Shown in pieces: positions 43,828 through 57,041 of a stretch of 64,000 nucleotides of DNA. The stretch comes from Variovorax sp. 770b2. Its GTDB lineage: Bacteria > Pseudomonadota > Gammaproteobacteria > Burkholderiales > Burkholderiaceae_C. The notes under the pieces were generated by a model. It saw only the letters and a program-made list of their open reading frames with translations. It searched no databases and was not told where the DNA came from. The stretch covers positions 1,893,796 through 1,957,795 of the forward strand of contig NZ_FOXJ01000001.1 in NCBI RefSeq assembly GCF_900115685.1, given 5' to 3'. Made by a program: the position numbers and the translations under genes. The stretch's first letter is position 1. The number at the start of each line of letters is the position of its first letter.

Positions 43828-45744
43828 TCAAGCGGCGGTCGGCGCCGGGTCGGTATTGACGGCCGGCGTGCCGCCACTGCCACCGCTGCCCGAAGGAGGG
43901 GTGCGCGGCGTCCAGTCCTTGGGCGGACGCGGCGCGCGGCCGGCCATGATGTCGTCGAGCTGCTCGGAGTCGATGGTTTCCCATTCGAGCAGCGCCTTGG
44001 CCATCGCGTGCATCTTGTCGCTGTTCGCTTCGATCAGGTTGCGCGCCAGGGCGTATTGCTCATCGATGATGCGGCGCACTTCGCCGTCGACCTTTTCCAT
44101 GGTCTGCTCGCTCATGTTCGTGGTCTTGGTGACCGAGCGGCCGAGGAACACTTCGCCCTCATTCTCGGCATAGACCATCGGGCCCAGCGCATCGGTCATG
44201 CCGTAGCGGGTGACCATGTCGCGGGCGATGGAGGTCGCACGTTCGAAGTCGTTGCTGGCGCCGGTGGTCATCTGGTGCATGAACACTTCCTCGGCGATGC
44301 GGCCACCGAACAGCATGCTGATCTGGTTGAGCATGTATTCGCGGTCGTAGCTGTAGCGGTCCTGCGCCGGCAGGCTCATGGTCACGCCGAGGGCGCGGCC
44401 GCGCGGAATGATCGTGACCTTGTGGACCGGGTCGCACTTGGGCAGCAGCTTGCCGATGAGGGCGTGGCCGGACTCGTGGTAGGCCGTGTTGCGGCGCTCT
44501 TCCTCGGGCATGACCATGCTCTTGCGCTCGGGGCCCATGAAGATCTTGTCCTTGGCCTTCTCGAAGTCCTGCATTTCGACGACGCGCGCATTGCGGCGTG
44601 CGGCCATGAGAGCGGCTTCATTGCAGAGGTTGGCCAGGTCGGCGCCGGACATGCCGGGCGTGCCGCGGGCGATGACGCTCGGGTTCACGTCCTGGCCCAG
44701 GGGGACCTTGCGCATGTGCACGCCGAGGATCTGTTCGCGGCCGCGGATGTCGGGCAGCGTGACGTACACCTGGCGGTCGAAACGACCGGGGCGCAGCAGC
44801 GCAGCATCAAGAATGTCGGGGCGGTTGGTGGCAGCCACGACGATCACGCCGAGGTTGGTTTCGAAGCCGTCCATCTCGACCAGCATCTGGTTCAAGGTTT
44901 GCTCGCGCTCGTCGTTGCCGCCGCCGAGACCGGCGCCACGCTGGCGACCCACCGCATCGATTTCGTCGATGAAGATGATGCAGGGGGCGTTCTTCTTGGC
45001 GTTTTCGAACATGTCGCGAACACGGGCAGCGCCCACGCCGACGAACATTTCAACGAAATCGGAGCCGGAGATCGAGAAGAAAGGGACCTTGGCTTCGCCG
45101 GCAATCGACTTGGCGAGCAAGGTCTTGCCGGTGCCGGGAGGGCCGACCAGCAGCAAACCGCGAGGGATGCGGCCACCCAGTTTCTGGAAGCGTTGTGGGT
45201 CCTTGAGGAAGTCGACGACTTCGCGGACTTCTTCCTTGGCCTCGTCGCAGCCTGCGACGTCGGCGAAGGTGACCGTGTTGTTGTTCTCGTCCATCATGCG
45301 GGCCTTGCTCTTGCCGAAGCTGAACGCCCCGCCCTTGCCGCCGCCCTGCATCTGTCGCATGAAGTAGATCCAGACGCCGATCAGCAGCAGCATCGGACCC
45401 CAGCTCACCAGGAGCGTCATGAGGAGCGAGCCCTCTTCGCGCGGCTTGACGTCGAACTTGACGTTGTGGTCGATCAGGTCGCCCACGAGGCCGCGGTCCA
45501 GGACCGTGGCGGTCGTGCGGATCTTGCGGTCGTCGTTGGTGACGGCGACGATTTCTCCGCCGCCGGCACCTTCAGGGATGACGGCGCTCTTGATCTGGTT
45601 GCCCCGGACCTGGTCCAGAAACTCGGAGTAGCTGACTGCTCCAGAGCCGACGCCACCGCGGGTGTCGAACTGCTTGAACACAGTGAACAACACCATGGCA
45701 ATGACGAGCCATACGGCAACTTTGGAAAACCACTGATTGTTCAA
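43828..45744 (-). CDS. ftsH: ATP-dependent zinc metalloprotease FtsH
   Basis: Membrane AAA+ protease that, in E. coli, controls LpxC and thus lipid A output. The 638 residues have a membrane helix at about 7-24, a periplasmic domain and a second helix at about 106-128. Walker A GPPGTGKT lies at 201-208, followed by [14 protein letters not shown] and the second region of homology [20 protein letters not shown]. The zinc site HESGH is at about 420. The end is Gly/Pro-rich. I chose the TTG at 45744, with GGAG six bases before it; this gives [14 protein letters not shown], like other FtsH starts. rlmE lies upstream, as in E. coli. Confidence 0.95.
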   Translation of the reverse strand: MNNQWFSKVAVWLVIAMVLFTVFKQFDTRGGVGSGAVSYSEFLDQVRGNQIKSAVIPEGAGGGEIVAVTNDDRKIRTTATVLDRGLVGDLIDHNVKFDVKPREEGSLLMTLLVSWGPMLLLIGVWIYFMRQMQGGGKGGAFSFGKSKARMMDENNNTVTFADVAGCDEAKEEVREVVDFLKDPQRFQKLGGRIPRGLLLVGPPGTGKTLLAKSIAGEAKVPFFSISGSDFVEMFVGVGAARVRDMFENAKKNAPCIIFIDEIDAVGRQRGAGLGGGNDEREQTLNQMLVEMDGFETNLGVIVVAATNRPDILDAALLRPGRFDRQVYVTLPDIRGREQILGVHMRKVPLGQDVNPSVIARGTPGMSGADLANLCNEAALMAARRNARVVEMQDFEKAKDKIFMGPERKSMVMPEEERRNTAYHESGHALIGKLLPKCDPVHKVTIIPRGRALGVTMSLPAQDRYSYDREYMLNQISMLFGGRIAEEVFMHQMTTGASNDFERATSIARDMVTRYGMTDALGPMVYAENEGEVFLGRSVTKTTNMSEQTMEKVDGEVRRIIDEQYALARNLIEANSDKMHAMAKALLEWETIDSEQLDDIMAGRAPRPPKDWTPRTPPSGSGGSGGTPAVNTDPAPTAA

Positions 45745-45750
45745 ACGAAG

Positions 45751-45754
45751 CTCC
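45751..45754 (-). promoter_or_regulatory. Ribosome-binding site that decides the ftsH start
   Basis: GGAG (minus strand) lies six bases before the TTG at 45744, supporting that start over the longer frame from 45804. Confidence 0.7.
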
Positions 45755-45911
45755 AGTCGAAAGCGCGTGACGAGGATATGAAAAAACGCGCTATGGGTAC
45801 GCAATTGCGCCCCATTTTAGGCTTTTCAAGCTGCGAAAAACGGGCATTTCCCTAAAGCAGCCATAGCCTGACAAGGGTTTGCGCCCCCTGACGCCCCGTG
45901 GCGGCAAGGTA

Positions 45912-46580
45912 TCAAGGCGTATCCGCAGCTTTCAATCCCATCCCCACGAGGAAGGTCTCTGCCGATTTATCGCGCGAAGCCTTGGGCTTGACTGGCTTGA
46001 CGGTGCGGAAGCTGGCCTTGAACAGCTTGACCGATTCGTCGTAGCCGCCTCCATGGAAAAGCTTGGCCACCAGCGCGCCTTCGGGCTTCAGGTGGTGCTG
46101 GGCGAAGTCGACCGCAAGCTCGATCAGGTGCGCAATGCGCGCACCGTCGGCCGAATGGATGCCCGAAATGTTGGGTGCCATGTCCGAGACCACCAGGTCG
46201 GCCTTGCGGCCTGCCAGCACGCCCAGGACCTGCTCCAGCAATTCCGCCTCGCGGAAGTCCCCCTGGAGAAAAGTGACCCCCTCGATGGGCTCCATGGCCA
46301 GCATGTCGAGCGCGATGATGGTGCCGTTCAGCGTGCCGACCGCGGCGCCCTCGGGCGACATGCGCCGCCGCAGGTACTGGCTCCAGGCCCCGGGCGTGGA
46401 GCCCAGATCGACCACCAGCTGGCCCGGTTTGACCAGCCCGAGCGACTCGTCGATCTCCTTGAGCTTGTAGGCGGCGCGTGCGCGATACCCCTCTCGCGTG
46501 GCCAATTTCACGTACGGATCATTGATGTGATCGTGAAGCCAGGCTTTGTTGACTTTTTTGCTTTTTGCTTTGGTGTTCAT
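45912..46580 (-). CDS. rlmE: 23S rRNA (uridine2552-2'-O)-methyltransferase
   Basis: Methylates U2552 of 23S rRNA. The 222-residue protein has the SAM-binding motif [36 protein letters not shown] and the C-terminal catalytic Lys in [17 protein letters not shown]. Typical RrmJ start region with a basic, lysine-rich tail ([19 protein letters not shown]). It lies before ftsH, as in many proteobacteria, with 167 bp between the rlmE stop and the ftsH start. The yhbY-type gene is divergent, 88 bp upstream. Confidence 0.95.
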   Translation of the reverse strand: MNTKAKSKKVNKAWLHDHINDPYVKLATREGYRARAAYKLKEIDESLGLVKPGQLVVDLGSTPGAWSQYLRRRMSPEGAAVGTLNGTIIALDMLAMEPIEGVTFLQGDFREAELLEQVLGVLAGRKADLVVSDMAPNISGIHSADGARIAHLIELAVDFAQHHLKPEGALVAKLFHGGGYDESVKLFKASFRTVKPVKPKASRDKSAETFLVGMGLKAADTP

Positions 46581-46668
46581 TAGGAACCTCCGTGCTCCGC
46601 ACTGCGGTATTCGCCTTGGGAACGGCCCGGCGGCTCAGGAGGTGCTTTCTACCCTCGATAATACGGGG

Positions 46669-47148
46669 ATGCCCGCCATTCAACTTACCCCTGCCGAGCG
46701 CAAAGTGCACCGCGCCGAAGCTCACCACCTGGATCCGATCGTCATGGTCGGTGGAGACGGGCTTACCCCTGCCGTGAAAAAGGAAGCCGACGCGGCGCTC
46801 AAGGCCCATGGCCTGATCAAGGTCCGCGTCTTCTCCGATGACCGCCTCGCCCGCGACGCCATGCTGCACGAACTCGCCGACGAGCTTGGCGCCGCCCCGA
46901 TCCAGCACATCGGCAAGCTGCTGGTGCTCTGGCGGCCGATCCCCGAAAAGGAAAAAGTGGTCGATGAAGACCGCATGCCCGGCCCGCGCGACGTCAAGGT
47001 CCTGAAGTACAGCAAGCGCGGCGGCCAGCGCCCCGAGATCAAGACCCTGCGCGTGCTCGGCAACCAGCGCCTCACCCCCGGCGGAACCATCAAGCGCGCC
47101 AAGGCCAAGCGGCCGCTGTCGGCCAAGAAGCGCAACCAGTCGGATTGA
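46669..47148 (+). CDS. yhbY: CRS1-YhbY domain RNA-binding protein
   Basis: Small ribosome-assembly factor. The 159-residue protein starts MPAIQLTPAERKVHRAEA and holds the CRM/YhbY fold (HHLDPIVMVGGDGLTPAVKK, then IKVRVFSDDR, and HIGKLLVLWRP). The C-terminal extension of about 60 residues is basic (KRAKAKRPLSAKKRN) and longer than the 97-residue E. coli protein. Start ATG at 46669 with CGGGG upstream. The rlmE/yhbY divergent pair is conserved in proteobacteria. Confidence 0.92.
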   Translation: MPAIQLTPAERKVHRAEAHHLDPIVMVGGDGLTPAVKKEADAALKAHGLIKVRVFSDDRLARDAMLHELADELGAAPIQHIGKLLVLWRPIPEKEKVVDEDRMPGPRDVKVLKYSKRGGQRPEIKTLRVLGNQRLTPGGTIKRAKAKRPLSAKKRNQSD

Positions 47149-47909
47149 GCTGGGTGGCAGCGCACGGCGCCCAGCGCCATATCCTCTGCATGAAGTGGGG
47201 CACGAAATACGGCCCCGAATACGTCAACCGCCTCTACGCAATGGTGCGCCGCAACTTGAGCGGCGACTTCAAGTTCGTCTGCCTGACGGACGACGGCACC
47301 GGCATCCGCCCCGAAGTGACGTGCCTGCCGATCCCGCCGCTGAACCTGCAACTGGCCCCCGGCCAGCGCGACGGCGCCTGGAAGAAGCTCACGACCTTCG
47401 AGCAGGACCTGCACGGCCTGCGCGGCACCGCCCTCTTCCTGGACGTCGACGTGGTCGTCGTGGGGAATCTGGACGCCTTCTTCGAGCAGCCCGGCGAATT
47501 CCTGATCATTCACGACTACGCCCGTCCCTGGCGGCGCGAGCGGATCACCGGGAATTCATCGGTCTACCGCTTCGAACTCGGTGCCCATGCCGACGTGCTG
47601 GCGTACTTCCGCGCCAACATGGACAAGGTGCAGGCCGAACACCGCAACGAGCAGGCCTACCTGTCGGACTTCCTGCACAAGCAGGGCAAGCTGTCCTATT
47701 GGCCCGAGGCCTGGTGCCCGAGCTTCAAGTACCACGGCATCCCGACCTGGCCGGCCAATTACTGGGAAGAGCCTTTCGTTCCCGAGGGCGCACGCATCAT
47801 GATTTTTCATGGCGAGTGCAATCCGCCCGATGCGCTGGCGGGACGGCGCAACCGCGCCTTCCGCTACATCCGGCCTGCGAACTGGGTCGCGAAGTTCTGG
47901 AAAGAGTGA
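47145..47909 (+). CDS. Putative glycosyltransferase
   Basis: The 254-residue protein starts (TTG at 47145, overlapping the yhbY stop) with HILCMKWGTKYGPEYVNRLY, then FKFVCLTDDGTGI and a DxD motif in LFLDVDVVVVGNLD. HGECNPPDAL and the end FRYIRPANWVAKFW complete it. The layout is like family-8/glycogenin-type nucleotide-sugar enzymes. The acceptor is unknown; surface polysaccharide or LPS decoration is only a guess. A start at the ATG at 47190 would cut the conserved first strand. Confidence 0.75.
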   Translation: MSWVAAHGAQRHILCMKWGTKYGPEYVNRLYAMVRRNLSGDFKFVCLTDDGTGIRPEVTCLPIPPLNLQLAPGQRDGAWKKLTTFEQDLHGLRGTALFLDVDVVVVGNLDAFFEQPGEFLIIHDYARPWRRERITGNSSVYRFELGAHADVLAYFRANMDKVQAEHRNEQAYLSDFLHKQGKLSYWPEAWCPSFKYHGIPTWPANYWEEPFVPEGARIMIFHGECNPPDALAGRRNRAFRYIRPANWVAKFWKE

Positions 47910-47946
47910 GCGGATGGCGGCGAAAGCCGCCATCGCCGCCGCTTTA

Positions 47947-48363
47947 TCAGCGGCCGGGCCGGGCGCCCATGCGCCAGAGCAGCGCCAGGGTGCACACCCA
48001 TTGCACGACATACATGCCGCTGCCGATGGTGTGCCACAGCTTGAGGTTCTCCCGCGCCAGGATGCGCGGCGCCACGGCGTACTGCTGGAGCAGCGCCAGC
48101 AGCAGTGCGCCGAGGACGATGCCGATGGACGTCATCGTGGCCGCGTCCATGCGTTCGTCGGCCTTGCTCCGGAAGTGAATCAGCAGGATCAGGCCGCAGC
48201 CGATGGCGACCCAGCTCTGCGCCTCGAACAGCTGGCCGGCGAAATTGCCCGCGACAGCCGGGTTGCCGAGCTTGGCGAACAACATCGGCACCACCAGGAA
48301 GCCGATCGTCGTGAGGCTGCCCCACCAGAAGGCGGCAAGCAGCAGGGCCAGGCGGTCTTTCAT
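47947..48363 (-). CDS. DUF4149 family membrane protein
   Basis: The 138-residue protein has four hydrophobic segments (LALLLAAFWWGSLTTIGFLV, WVAIGCGLILLI, TSIGIVLGALLLALL, IGSGMYVVQWVCTLALLW), with the TMEM205/DUF4149 pattern. Function unknown. I chose the ATG at 48363; an in-frame TTG at 48390 overlaps the greA stop and would add nine residues. It is the last gene of the carAB-greA block. Confidence 0.85.
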   Translation of the reverse strand: MKDRLALLLAAFWWGSLTTIGFLVVPMLFAKLGNPAVAGNFAGQLFEAQSWVAIGCGLILLIHFRSKADERMDAATMTSIGIVLGALLLALLQQYAVAPRILARENLKLWHTIGSGMYVVQWVCTLALLWRMGARPGR

Positions 48364-48386
48364 CGACGGATCAATCGGTTGGGCGA

Positions 48387-48863
48387 TCAAAGGTAGCGAA
48401 CGGCCACGATCTCGTAGCGCTTCAGGCCACCCGGGGCCTGCACTTCGGCGGTGTCGCCCTCTTCCTTGCCGATCAGCGCGCGGGCGATCGGGCTGGAGAT
48501 GTTGATGAGGCCCAGCTTCAGGTCGGCCTCGTCCTCTCCCACGATCTGGTACTTGACGGCTTCGCCGGACTCTTCTTCTTCGAGCTCGACCGTCGAGCCG
48601 AACACGATCTTGCCGCCGGCATCGAGCTCGGACGGATCGATGATCTGCGCGGCCGAGAGCTTGCCCTCGACCTCCTGGATGCGGCCTTCGATGAAGCCCT
48701 GGCGGTCCTTGGCGACTTCGTACTCGGCGTTTTCGCTCAGATCGCCCTGCGCGCGGGCTTCGGAGATCGCGTTGATGACCCAGGGGCGGTCCACGGTCTT
48801 CAACTGGTGCAACTCGGCGCGCAGTTTTTCGGCACCGCGCTTGGTGATTGGAATGGTGGCCAT
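48387..48863 (-). CDS. greA: Transcription elongation factor GreA
   Basis: Rescues backtracked RNA polymerase by stimulating transcript cleavage. The 158 residues start [18 protein letters not shown], with the acidic coiled-coil tip [20 protein letters not shown]. The C-terminal FKBP-like domain has [10 protein letters not shown] and [18 protein letters not shown]. It has its own ribosome site; a hairpin at 48886-48911 precedes it. Confidence 0.97.
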   Translation of the reverse strand: MATIPITKRGAEKLRAELHQLKTVDRPWVINAISEARAQGDLSENAEYEVAKDRQGFIEGRIQEVEGKLSAAQIIDPSELDAGGKIVFGSTVELEEEESGEAVKYQIVGEDEADLKLGLINISSPIARALIGKEEGDTAEVQAPGGLKRYEIVAVRYL

Positions 48864-48885
48864 GTTTGGTTCTCCATAAAGCGAA

Positions 48886-48911
48886 ACCGCCGAACGATGC
48901 CGTTCGGCGGT
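48886..48911 (-). terminator. Hairpin between the Kdo hydroxylase-like gene and greA
   Basis: ACCGCCGAACG-ATGC-CGTTCGGCGGT forms an 11-bp perfect stem. On the minus strand only a short, broken T-tract (TTTCGCTTT) follows, so it may be a weak terminator or attenuator ahead of greA. Confidence 0.6.
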
Positions 48912-48927
48912 CGATTGGGGGGACAGA

Positions 48928-49797
48928 TCAGACGAGGTTGCGTCCGGTCAGCCGGCTCAGGATGGCGAGCGGGCTCGAGTCGGGATTGTATTGCTTCGAA
49001 GCGGCCAAATGAAGGGTCTGTTCGAGCATGTACTGGCCCGCCATCACGGCGTGCGAGGTCTGGTCGGAAAAGCACACCCACACCGAGCCCGGCGGGAATT
49101 CGGCCTTCTCCTGCGGCGAAGTTTCCTGGTACGCCATGTCCGACTTCATGCCGTCGTGCAGTTGCAGCATCAGGTGGTCGTATTCGCTGCGGAACGACTT
49201 GGTCACGTGCAGTGCCTGCAGCAGCTTGGCCTGCCAGCGCACATAGGGCTTGGCACGCGGCAGGAAGCGCTTGGCGATGTCCTCGAAAGGCTCGCCCACG
49301 CGCCAGACGCGCGGCGCGCCCTCAGGATTGACATTGGTAAACACGCGCAGGATGCGCTCGCCGTAATTGGGACGCGACGGGAACGAATCGACGTGCAATC
49401 GACGGTCGTCCGCACGCCACGACTGAACGCGCGTCTCGACCTGCGCCGGCCGATAGCTCGTGGGCGCGAGCCGCAGGGCCGGCGTGTAGTGCGGCAGCAG
49501 ACCGTGAATCAGCTGCTGCGCCTGCGCGCGAAACCGCCCCACCATCGCCGCCGCAGTGCGCTGCACCGCCTCGTCGCCCACAGCACCCTTGAGCTTGCCG
49601 TTGGCATCCAGGCTGATGTTGCGCACGTCGGGCGACAACAGGCTGGGCGTGAGCAGGCTGCGCTCTTCGGGCAGCAACTCGAAGCCCAGGCGCGGAAAGT
49701 ACAGCACCTTGCCGGCTTCCAGCGCCGCGATCCACGCCTCGTTGGGCGTGGCCGCGTTCCAGTCGCTCAGGTCCAGTTCGACGAGCTGGGTTTGCAT
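48928..49797 (-). CDS. Kdo hydroxylase-like Fe(II)/2-oxoglutarate dioxygenase
   Basis: The 289-residue protein looks like the Kdo 3-hydroxylase family of Burkholderia and Yersinia, which changes Kdo to Ko in the LPS inner core. An HxD pair ([20 protein letters not shown]) and a later His ([16 protein letters not shown]) fit the metal site. [18 protein letters not shown] lies between. ATG at 49797, 14 bp after the carB stop. It ties in with kdsB, lpxK and the other LPS genes of the window. The name rests on my memory of family motifs, so moderate confidence. Confidence 0.75.
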   Translation of the reverse strand: MQTQLVELDLSDWNAATPNEAWIAALEAGKVLYFPRLGFELLPEERSLLTPSLLSPDVRNISLDANGKLKGAVGDEAVQRTAAAMVGRFRAQAQQLIHGLLPHYTPALRLAPTSYRPAQVETRVQSWRADDRRLHVDSFPSRPNYGERILRVFTNVNPEGAPRVWRVGEPFEDIAKRFLPRAKPYVRWQAKLLQALHVTKSFRSEYDHLMLQLHDGMKSDMAYQETSPQEKAEFPPGSVWVCFSDQTSHAVMAGQYMLEQTLHLAASKQYNPDSSPLAILSRLTGRNLV

Positions 49798-49811
49798 GAT
49801 GGCGCTCAGGC

Positions 49812-53055
<3,244 letters not shown>

Positions 53056-53063
<8 letters not shown>

Positions 53064-54258
53064 TCTTGCTCTCCGTCTTTTCCGTCTTTTCTGTCTTGTT
53101 CTTTTCCATGAGTGCCGTGAAGCGATCGAACAAATAGCCGATGTCGTGCGGGCCGGGCGAGGCTTCCGGGTGGCCCTGGAAGCAGAACGCGGGCTTGTCG
53201 GTGCGCGCCAGCCCCTGCAGCGTGTTGTCGAACAGGCTGATGTGCGTGGGACGCAGGTTGGCCGGCAGCGACTTCTCATCGACCGCGAAGCCGTGGTTCT
53301 GGCTGGTGATGCTCACGCGGCCGTTGTCCAGGTCCTTCACCGGGTGGTTCGCGCCGTGGTGGCCGAACTTCATCTTGAAGGTCTTGGCGCCGGAAGCCAG
53401 CGCCATGATCTGGTGGCCCAGGCAGATACCGAAGGTGGGAATGCCGGTTTCGATCAGCTCCTTGACGGCGCTGATCGCGTAGTCGCAAGGCTCCGGGTCG
53501 CCGGGGCCGTTGGCCAGGAAGATGCCGTCGGGTTTCAACTTGAGCACATCGGCCGCGGGCGTCTGGGCCGGCACCACGGTGATGCGCGCGCCGCGCTGGG
53601 CGATCATGCGCAGGATGTTCTTCTTGACGCCGTAGTCGAAGGCGACGACGTGGAACTTCGGCGTGATCTGCACGCCGTAGCCCGCGCCCAGCTTCCACTC
53701 GGTCTCGGTCCACTCGTAGGTCTCGGTGACGGACACCACCTTGGCGAGGTCCAGGCCGGCCATGCTCGGCGCGCCTTTGGCGGCGGCGATGGCCTTGTCG
53801 ATCAGCGCCTGCGTCACGGCTTCGCCTGCGGCCAGGCCCAGGATGCAGCCGTTCTGCGCGCCGTGGGTGCGCAGGTGCCGCGTGAGCTTGCGGGTGTCGA
53901 TGTTCGCGATGGCCACCGTCTGGCCGGCCACGAGGTATTCGCTCAGCGTGGCGGTCTGGCGGAAGTTGGAGGCGACGAGGGGCAGGTCCTTGATGATCAG
54001 GCCCGCGGCATGGATCTTGTCGGCTTCGATGTCTTCCCCGTTGACGCCGTAGTTGCCGATGTGCGGATACGTCAAGGTGACGATCTGCTGGCAGTAGCTC
54101 GGGTCGGTGAGGATTTCCTGGTAACCGGTCATGGCGGTGTTGAACACCACTTCACCGGTCGTGGAGCCGGCGGCTCCGATCGAATTGCCTTGAAAGACCG
54201 TGCCGTCTGCGAGCGCCAGGATGGCGGGCGGGAAATTTCCCTTGAGAGACAAAAGCAC
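53056..54258 (-). CDS. carA: Carbamoyl-phosphate synthase small subunit
   Basis: Glutaminase subunit that supplies ammonia to CarB. The 400 residues have an N-terminal domain ([17 protein letters not shown]) and a class I glutamine amidotransferase domain. The nucleophile lies in [18 protein letters not shown] and the partner His/Glu in [14 protein letters not shown]. The start is a GTG at 54258 with GGAGA six bases before it. The upstream leader contains nested inverted repeats. Confidence 0.97.
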
Positions 54259-54279
54259 TGGGTTCTCCGGATGGTTACG

Positions 54280-54355
54280 GTCGCCCGGAGCCCCAGGCGC
54301 GTTGCCTGCGGACTGCTGCTTCAGGGGATTTTGGCGTTAAAGGCGGCCGGGCGAC
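54280..54355 (-). promoter_or_regulatory. carA leader with nested inverted repeats
   Basis: GTCGCCCGG (54280-54288) is complementary to CCGGGCGAC (54347-54355), a perfect nine-base pair of arms. Inside lies a second pair, CAGGC (54294-54298) with GCCTG (54304-54308). The structure sits 22-97 bases before the carA start and could be an RNA leader fold controlling carAB. Not a known riboswitch by eye. Confidence 0.4.
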
Positions 54356-54397
54356 GCTATTGCGAGTAAGCCCCCGATTGTAGCCCGGACTGGAGGC

Positions 54398-55183
54398 CTA
54401 TTCGGCCTGGAAGGCCGCTCCGCTCGCATGCAGGCAGATGGCGGCGGCGGCGGCCACATTCAGCGACTCCTCGCCGCCGGGCTGCGCGATGCGGATGTGA
54501 TGGGTCGCCCGAGCCTCCAGTGCAGGGGAAACGCCCTGCCCCTCGTGCCCCATCAACCAGGCGCAGGGGTGCGGCAGGCGGGCCTTGTGCAGCCACTCGC
54601 CGCGGTGCGAACTGGTCGCCACCAGCGGGATCTTCAACGCATCGAGCGCATCGGCTTCTACACCTTCGATCAACCGCAGGCCGAAATGGGCGCCCATGCC
54701 GGCGCGCAGCACCTTCGGCGCCCACAGCGCGGCGGTGCCCTTGAGGGCGATCACCTGGGTGAAGCCGAAAGCAGCCGCGCTGCGCAGGATGGAGCCGGCA
54801 TTGCCGGCATCCTGCAGGCGGTCGAGCACCACGCTGGGGGTATCGGGGATCAAGTCCGGCCGCGCCGGCTGGTCGAGCACGAAGCCCATCGGCGCCGGCG
54901 ACTCCAGCCCGCTGACGCCGCGCAGCAGATCGTCGGCGACAACTACGGTTTTCATAGCACTCGCCCCCCATTCCGCGGGGGCAGTCGGCCAGAAGGATTC
55001 GGAAAACACCGCAATCGCCGGCTTGACGCCGCGTGCCAGCGCCGCGCGGCACAGATGATCGCCTTCAAGCCAGATACGCCCCAGCTTGCGGTAGGCACCC
55101 GGGTCCTGGGCGAGCTTGCGCAGGTCCTTGAGCAGCGGGTTGTCGCGCGAACTGATGAGGCTCGCGCCGGGGTCGGTGGTCAT
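54398..55183 (-). CDS. TrmH/SpoU family RNA 2'-O-methyltransferase
   Basis: SPOUT-class methyltransferase. The 261-residue protein has an N-terminal L30e-like substrate domain (ISSRDNPLLKDLRKLAQDP). The SpoU motifs are VVLDRLQDAGNAGSILRSAA (motif 1), WLMGHEGQGVSPALEA (motif 2) and GGEESLNVAAAAAICLHA (motif 3). Which rRNA or tRNA site it modifies is unclear; it is like the RlmB/TsnR group. ATG at 55183, five bp after the rnhB stop. Confidence 0.93.
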   Translation of the reverse strand: MTTDPGASLISSRDNPLLKDLRKLAQDPGAYRKLGRIWLEGDHLCRAALARGVKPAIAVFSESFWPTAPAEWGASAMKTVVVADDLLRGVSGLESPAPMGFVLDQPARPDLIPDTPSVVLDRLQDAGNAGSILRSAAAFGFTQVIALKGTAALWAPKVLRAGMGAHFGLRLIEGVEADALDALKIPLVATSSHRGEWLHKARLPHPCAWLMGHEGQGVSPALEARATHHIRIAQPGGEESLNVAAAAAICLHASGAAFQAE

Positions 55184-55188
55184 CGGGT

Positions 55189-55911
55189 TCAGGGCGCAGC
55201 GCGCAAGTCGAGGTGCACGGTCTCGACCGTGGCAGCCAGCACCTCGGGCGAAGCCGACAGGGTCTGGATGACCAGCATTTCGCCCGCTGCCGTCCGAGCC
55301 AGCGCGGCGGCAACCGGGCTGAACGACCTGCGGTGGTGCACGCAGGCGCCGTGTCGCTGCAGCGCCTCCAGGTGTTCCGGCGTGCCGTAGCCCTTGTGTC
55401 CGGCAAAACCGTAGTTCGGAAACTCCACATGCAGCTGCTCGCACAGCCGGTCGCGGTGGACCTTGGCCAGGATCGACGCAGCGGATATCGCCTTGACCAG
55501 CGCATCGCCCTTGACCACGGCTTCGGCCAGCACGTCGAGCGTCGGCAGGCGGTTGCCGTCGACCAGCACCTTGGCCGGCTTCAGGCGCAAGCCTTCGACC
55601 GCGCGGCGCATGGCAAGCATCGTGGCCTGCAGGATGTTGTGCGTGTCGATTTCCTCCACGCTCGCCTGGGCGATGGAGCAGCAAAGGGCCTTGGCCAGGA
55701 TCTGGTCGTGCAGGCGCTCGCGCTGCAAGGGCGTGAGGGTCTTGGAATCGGCCAGGCCGCGGATCGGCCGGGTGTCGTCCAGGATCACCGCCGCGGCCAC
55801 CACAGGGCCCGCCAGCGGGCCGCGGCCGGCCTCGTCCACGCCTGCGAGCAGGCCGGGCGCGTCCCATACCAGACGGGCCTGCTCAGCCTTCAAGAACTTT
55901 CTGGATCGCAT
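55189..55911 (-). CDS. rnhB: Ribonuclease HII
   Basis: Removes ribonucleotides and RNA primers from DNA. The 240 residues have the first acidic motif [22 protein letters not shown], then [27 protein letters not shown] (acid), and [10 protein letters not shown] with [20 protein letters not shown] at 55911 overlaps lpxB by 29 bases. The lpxB-rnhB order is the standard one. Confidence 0.96.
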   Translation of the reverse strand: MRSRKFLKAEQARLVWDAPGLLAGVDEAGRGPLAGPVVAAAVILDDTRPIRGLADSKTLTPLQRERLHDQILAKALCCSIAQASVEEIDTHNILQATMLAMRRAVEGLRLKPAKVLVDGNRLPTLDVLAEAVVKGDALVKAISAASILAKVHRDRLCEQLHVEFPNYGFAGHKGYGTPEHLEALQRHGACVHHRRSFSPVAAALARTAAGEMLVIQTLSASPEVLAATVETVHLDLRAAP

Positions 55912-57040
55912 CGGCGCAAAGTGTCGGCGTATCGCGCTGCAATTGCACGTGCAGCTCGGAAAATCTTTGTTGCAGGGCCCGCGTCTTTTCGGGCGCGTCG
56001 AGCCAGGCCAGCGTGGCCCCGGCCAGCGCCTCGGGCGTGGCGGCTTCCTGCAGCAACTCGGGCACCACGAACTCGCGGCAGAGGATGTTGGGCAGGCCGA
56101 CCCACGGCTGCAACTGCTTGCGCTGCATCAGGCGCCACGAGAGCCCGTTCATGTTGTAAGCGATGACCATCGGCCGCTTGAAGAGCGCCGCCTCGAGGGT
56201 GGCGGTGCCACTCGCGATCAGCGTGGCGTCGCAGGCGGCCAGGGCCGCATGCGACTGGCCGTCCAGCAGCTTCACCCGGCCTGCCATGCCGCTGGCCTGG
56301 ACCAAGGCGTCGACCTCGGCGCGCAGGCTGGGAATGATGGGCGCCACGAACTGGAGTTCGGGCCGCGTCTTCTGCATCAGCGCAGCGGCTGCGAAGAATC
56401 GGGCGGCCAGGTAGCGGATCTCGGAGCGGCGGCTGCCCGGCAGCAAGGCGACGACCTGCGCATCGGGCGCCAGGCCCAGCGCGGTGCGCGCCGCGGCGCG
56501 GTCCGGCGTCATCGGGATCACGTTGGCCACAGGATGGCCTACGTAGCTCGCGGCGACTCCCTGCTTTTCCAGCAACTCGGGCTCGAAGGGGAAGATGCAC
56601 AGCACATGGTCGGCCGCCGCCCGGATCTTCTCGATGCGCTCCGGCCGCCATGCCCAGATCGAGGGGCAGACGAAATGCACGGTCTTGATGCCTCGGCTGC
56701 GCAGGCCGGCTTCGAGGTCCAGGTTGAAATCGGGCGCATCGACGCCGATGAAGAGCTCCGGACGCTCCTGCAGCAGCCGGGCCTTGAGTTGGCGGCGGAT
56801 GCCTGCAATTTCGGCATAGTGCCGCAGCACCTCGATATAGCCGCGCACTGCGAGCTTTTCCTGCGGCCACCAGCTTTCGAAGCCGTGCGCGAGCATCCGG
56901 GGTCCGCCGATGCCGGCGGTCTGGAGCCCGGGCCAGCGGGCCTGGAGGCCGTCGAGCAGCAAGCCTGCGAGCAGGTCGCCGGACGCTTCGCCCGCGACCA
57001 GCGCGAAGCGTCGCTGTTCGACTGACTGCATCGCCGTCAC
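55883..57040 (-). CDS. lpxB: Lipid-A-disaccharide synthase
   Basis: Joins UDP-diacylglucosamine and lipid X to form the lipid A disaccharide at the inner membrane. The 385 residues have the GT19 start [34 protein letters not shown] and [30 protein letters not shown] and [13 protein letters not shown] follow, and [16 protein letters not shown] with [13 protein letters not shown] come last. GTG start at 57040, with an alternative ATG three codons later. It begins two bases after the lpxA stop. Confidence 0.97.
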   Translation of the reverse strand: MTAMQSVEQRRFALVAGEASGDLLAGLLLDGLQARWPGLQTAGIGGPRMLAHGFESWWPQEKLAVRGYIEVLRHYAEIAGIRRQLKARLLQERPELFIGVDAPDFNLDLEAGLRSRGIKTVHFVCPSIWAWRPERIEKIRAAADHVLCIFPFEPELLEKQGVAASYVGHPVANVIPMTPDRAAARTALGLAPDAQVVALLPGSRRSEIRYLAARFFAAAALMQKTRPELQFVAPIIPSLRAEVDALVQASGMAGRVKLLDGQSHAALAACDATLIASGTATLEAALFKRPMVIAYNMNGLSWRLMQRKQLQPWVGLPNILCREFVVPELLQEAATPEALAGATLAWLDAPEKTRALQQRFSELHVQLQRDTPTLCADAIQKVLEG

Positions 57041-57041
57041 G

